Positions 6,618 through 9,078 of a stretch of DNA of 9,078 nt are shown piece after piece. A program made the position numbers and the translations under genes. This DNA comes from Candidatus Methanophagaceae archaeon. Lineage in GTDB: Archaea; Halobacteriota; Syntropharchaeia; Alkanophagales; Methanospirareceae. The notes under the pieces are model-generated. The model was not told the DNA's origin. It ran no database searches and saw nothing but the letters and a program-made list of their open reading frames with translations. The stretch spans positions 1 through 9,078 of the forward strand of contig QENJ01000237.1 in the NCBI GenBank assembly GCA_013374505.1. Reading direction: 5' to 3'. How positions within the stretch are numbered: the first letter of the stretch is position 1; the number at the start of each line of letters is the position of its first letter.

Positions 6618-7361
6618 TCAACGCCACCAGTGGGTTCCGTTCACGTATGTCGGGTTGTCAGTAGTGAAATTGTTAGGCATAAGGAATGATGTAACATCGT
6701 TGGAATTATCGTCCGCCACGGCTGTTACTTCCATGCGATAACGTCCATTCAGTACGTTTCGCGTGTCAAACACAATATCCACATCGCTATCGTCCGGACT
6801 CTTGAAGCTACCGTTGATCGTGTAATACCAGCTACCGTCCGGGTGTCGTAACGTCAGGTTATGCGTTACTGTACATTTGCCATTCGGATCTTTTGCCATT
6901 TCTACACGGACAGTCATGTTTCCGGCATATGTTCCGTTCTTGTCATAATCATTTTCACCGCTGGCACTTTGATAAAATCGTATGCTCGGTTTGGAAATAT
7001 TATGATTCACAGGTCCGATGTCATCAGTGTAAAACGAGAAAATAGTGTAATTGGTGCCAGTAAGGTTCTCCACATAAACGCCCAACTGGAATTGGTCGCC
7101 TTCTTTTATCGTGGAGAACCAGAGGTCGGGTGTGAATTGCGCCTGTGTCCAATTCACCACGTCATTTGCCGAAGACCAGACAACTTTACTTTCGTTAAAA
7201 CTTACATTTGTCCCGGAACTGCCGTTTGCATACCTTACCACGTAGTGGTTCCCCGTGGTTGTTTCGCTCTCGTATTCAATAAAGAACGTATCAGTGGCAT
7301 CAATCCCCCCGAATTCGCTGATATTTGTACTAAAACAGGACTTAGAATAACTGCTGTTTCT
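6618..7361 (-). pseudogene. Segment 3: beta-sandwich-like extracellular region
   Basis: In frame with segment 2 after its TAA: RNSSYSKSCFSTNISEFGG, FFIEYESETTTGNHYVVRYA, then a module with FTPDLWFSTIKEGDQFQLGV, and another with MTVRVEMAKDPNG, LTLRHPDGSWYYTINGSF and VLNGRYRMEVTAVADD. Alternating beta-strands and sequons suggest one or two Ig-like or carbohydrate-binding-type sandwiches, but I do not recognise the family. It ends NGTHWWR-TGA (6620-6618); the frame is open again immediately after. GTG 7241 is a possible but unsupported internal start. Confidence 0.6.
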
Positions 7362-8404
7362 TTATGTGTAATAAATCGTATCTAAATCAGTCGTGTTAAA
7401 CGTAGTAAGAAGTACGCAATTATCTGTATCCCTTGAGGCTTTCAGAACTCCGCGTTTGTAATTGGCTTTGATTTCTGCGGCACTTAAAGATCGGTTGTAG
7501 ATTGCTACTTCATCCAATTCGCAGTTGAAAAACATTTTTGTGTCACCACGAGAACCAATGTATAACGGTTTATTATGATTACCCGGCGTATTAATCGCTC
7601 TCTGATCAGCACAGAACTCTCCATCGTAGTATGTCTCCATATTTCCAGATGTGGTATTGAGAAGGCCAACAAGATGATGCCATTCTCCATCGGTCCAGTC
7701 AACAGTACATATAGCACCTTGAGAAGGCGGCCATCGACCATAGAAGTTCGTCTTGAAGTTGCCGTCATTCATAGACGTGAGTTGATAGGTTCCGGGGTGC
7801 CATCTATTACCGTATTCAACAAGCAATCTTTCTGTACTAAAAGGACAAGAAACAGAGTCATCAACCTTAGCCCAGACCTCGATAGTATAACCCGAATTAT
7901 GCATATTCAATGAGGCTGCATTAGCAGTGCTGACATAATTCCCGCTGCCATCAAAACTAAAAGCCGTGTCAAATTTACCGGTCACACCGCGTGTTGCACC
8001 CTGATTAGTGCCGTTATTCCCTGCTCCGCTGTGATCCTCCACTACTGTTCCAGATGTTTCGTCCAGGTGCATCAGAAGCACATTCCCGGTCATGTTCGCA
8101 GTGGCATCAGAAGCGCCGTAATTGGGCAGCTCTTCCGAGACCGTTCTATACGAGCTGCTGCAATAATATGCTTTTAAATCTTCTGTCGGACTCCTGGAAT
8201 AGTTTATATTGTTAAACGTACAAACAGTATAATTGTCAGTACCTCGCATGCGCTCAATATCCCAGAACTTGACCAACAACGGGTTGTTCTTATAAATGTC
8301 ATATTCGTTCTTCTTTTCGGTTTCCAGTAGTTTCCGGTTCAGAAAAATAGAGTTCTGGAATGCCGTTGGTTCTACTTTCCAAGTGTAATTCAATTCCGCC
8401 CAGC
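7362..8404 (-). pseudogene. Segment 2: LamG / concanavalin A-like domain
   Basis: Residues after the element (WAELNYTWKVEPTAFQN) join directly to GTGWA of segment 1 when the insertion is removed. A roughly 100-residue linker region follows. The LamG/LamGL domain spans about 8084-7452: GNVLLMHLDETSGTVVEDHS, GVTGKFDTAFSFDGSGNYV, YTIEVWAKVDD, DGEWHHLVGLLN, YYDGE, PLYIGSR and CELDEVAIYNRSLSAAEIKA, the full order of LamG blocks including the terminal LDEVxIYxRALSxxEI motif. Such domains usually bind carbohydrates or adhesion partners outside the cell. The frame ends at DLDTIYYT-TAA (7364-7362) but continues in the same frame afterwards. TTG 8411 is the only possible local start and lies inside the duplication, so it is not a real start. 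Confidence 0.8.
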
Positions 8405-8571
8405 GGCACAATCGATTTTTCCAGTGAAATCACTATACCCCCTAACTTTACCGCAGAGCACGCAGAGAAGGCAGAGACATTAGAAGAACCAAGCGGAGTT
8501 TGGAACACACTTAAACTCTGCGCCCTCTGCGATCTCCGCGTTGATAAATCACTGGTTTTTTCGATTGTGCC
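8405..8571. mobile_element. 167-bp MITE-like inverted-repeat element with 8-bp target duplication
   Basis: The ends are perfect 11-bp inverted repeats, GGCACAATCGA (8405-8415) and TCGATTGTGCC (8561-8571), extended by a second inverted block, CCAGTGA (8421-8427) and TCACTGG (8549-8555). Direct copies of CGCCCAGC flank it at 8397-8404 and 8572-8579. Inside is a second inverted repeat of CTCTGCG units: GCAGAGCACGCAGAG (8453-8467) against CTCTGCGCCCTCTGCG (8516-8531), so the whole can fold as a long hairpin. It encodes no protein. Excision of element plus one duplication restores the host reading frame (GTGWA-ELNYTW). Its transposase must be supplied elsewhere; the IS91-like remnant in this window uses a different mechanism and is not the source. 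Confidence 0.8.
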
Positions 8572-9030
8572 CGCCCAGCCAGTTCCACTGGTCATAGTAA
8601 CATGCAAGCTGGTATTATCATGCACGCCGTAGCTGAAGTTACCACGGAATAAACCATAAAAGTCGTACCAGCCGCCTACGCCTCGGTTATAAGCCCGCAA
8701 TATTTGTGGGATCGGAATAGTAGCATTACTCTCTGCTATATCATTCACCGGCGGTCGTATACTCCAGAAATTAGGCAGCCCTGTCTGGGTGAACCCTTCA
8801 ACGGTCTTTGTCATCAAGAACCGCGAGGTGTTTATTTCTCCGTTTGTATCAGAGCAGTTGATAACCGCGATAAACGTGCCCGTGGAGTTCGCTTCTAAGT
8901 TGCTCGGCTCGATTTTAGTTAAGTTGCAAGTCGGTGCCGCACTAACAACCGCAGTAACAGCGCAAAAAATAAAAACCGCCAACACTGCAAGTACTATCTA
9001 ATTCCCCAATCCGCTTTTTGCCCTTTTCAT
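8572..9030 (-). pseudogene. Segment 1: signal peptide and unknown N-terminal region
   Basis: MKRAKSGLGN is followed by an in-frame TAG and a 20-residue hydrophobic stretch ending VVSAAPTC, a good signal-peptidase site. Translation from GTG 8985 would skip the TAG but lose the basic N-region. The following 130 or so residues contain NLTKIEPSNLEANSTGTF, FLMTKTVEGFTQTGLPNFW, and YNRGVGGWYDFYGLFRGNF, with many sequons. No family was recognised. Homology ends at SGTGWA, where the inverted-repeat element enters; the 100 or so codons after that, to 8299, are element sequence and out-of-frame reading. Confidence 0.65.
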
Positions 9031-9061
9031 TATTAATCTCACGAGGGTACACATGACCGAG

Positions 9062-9075
9062 TCCATATATAAAGC
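9062..9075 (-). promoter_or_regulatory. TATA promoter of the large surface-protein gene
   Basis: Minus-strand AGCTTTATATATGG at the right edge lies about 38 bases (centre) upstream of ATG 9030. That predicts a start near 9045 and a short leader with GTGAG as a weak ribosome-binding site. It also supports 9030 as the true start of the gene despite the TAG that follows. Confidence 0.5.
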
Positions 9076-9078
9076 TTC

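Larger units (their letters stand above)
5734..9030 (-). pseudogene. Large secreted LamG/beta-helix surface protein with PEF-CTERM-like anchor; five lesions
   Basis: Four adjoining open stretches belong to one ancestral gene. ATG 9030 reads MKRAKSGLGN, TAG (9000-8998), then a signal-peptide core (IVLAVLAVFIFCAVTAVVSA). The N-terminal region runs to the 167-bp element at 8571-8405. Past it the frame continues through a LamG domain to TAA 7364-7362, a beta-sandwich-like region to TGA 6620-6618, and a beta-helix to PIPELPAVIL, where a 1-nt shift at about 5793 leads into GGVGLMVLAGYVRIRRRRR and TAG 5736-5734. Deleting the element plus one 8-bp duplication and adding back one base gives 3,123 bases, exactly 1,041 codons. 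N-X-S/T sequons are abundant throughout, fitting an N-glycosylated cell-surface protein. Three different stop codons plus an insertion indicate a real pseudogene rather than one sequencing error. The segments are described separately. Confidence 0.75.

Noticed and set aside
8451..8540. CTCTGCG/CGCAGAG repeats as a CRISPR array
   Set aside because: Units are 7-9 bp, face each other as an inverted repeat, and lack regular spacers of 30-40 bp.
8299..8571. C-terminal part of the frame that ends at 8299, as a real protein tail
   Set aside because: The residues are translation of the inverted-repeat element and then of the LamG gene in the wrong frame (KSIVPLGGIELHLE).
8998..9000. TAG as a pyrrolysine codon
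   Set aside because: It sits at the border of a signal peptide's basic and hydrophobic regions where such a residue makes no sense, no pyl gene is visible, and neighbouring genes carry TAA and TGA stops of the same kind.

Overview
The window looks archaeal, most likely a euryarchaeote related to methanogens or anaerobic methane oxidisers. Three things suggest this: TATA-box promoters with very short leaders, secreted proteins rich in N-X-S/T sequons that end in PEF-CTERM-like (archaeosortase) tails, and a TrpE/TrpG pair behind what look like TrpY-type operator boxes. This placement is inference; no rRNA or taxonomic marker is present. All recognisable genes are on the minus strand, so the order of transcription is right to left. 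No tRNA, rRNA or CRISPR array was seen.

Right half (about 4.5-9.08 kb): a decayed cell-surface locus. Joining the pieces shows that 9030-5734 was once a single gene of about 1,040 codons: signal peptide, unknown N-terminal region, LamG/concanavalin-like domain, a beta-sandwich-like region, a NosD-type right-handed beta-helix, and a PEF-CTERM-like anchor. It is now broken by a TAG in the signal peptide, a 167-bp inverted-repeat element with an 8-bp target duplication, an in-frame TAA, an in-frame TGA, and a 1-nt frameshift just before the C-terminal membrane segment. Removing the element plus one copy of the duplication restores the frame exactly. Downstream, 5663-4945 encodes a secreted protein that resembles the F-box-associated (FBA) glycoprotein-binding domain of animal FBXO2/FBXO6, followed by a clear sorting signal; it carries a frameshift in an A9 run and a TAA at the expected signal-peptide cleavage point. 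A third piece, 4830-4555, is a fragment of a beta-helix paralogue.

Middle (1.96-4.08 kb): an intact two-gene trpE-trpG operon (anthranilate synthase components I and II) with an ATGA stop/start overlap and a promoter flanked by two 9-bp direct repeats. It is the only clearly intact metabolic unit. No other trp genes follow it.

Left part (1-1.74 kb): remnants. A 3'-truncated IS91-like HUH transposase abuts a 5'-truncated DUF4268 gene at about 1013. This is followed immediately by a frameshifted PD-(D/E)XK nuclease-like gene that runs off the window edge. Short dispersed repeats lie at about 1795-1835 and 4254-4310. Overall, a functional trp operon is embedded in a zone of accessory genes that are degrading or carry assembly-level frame errors.
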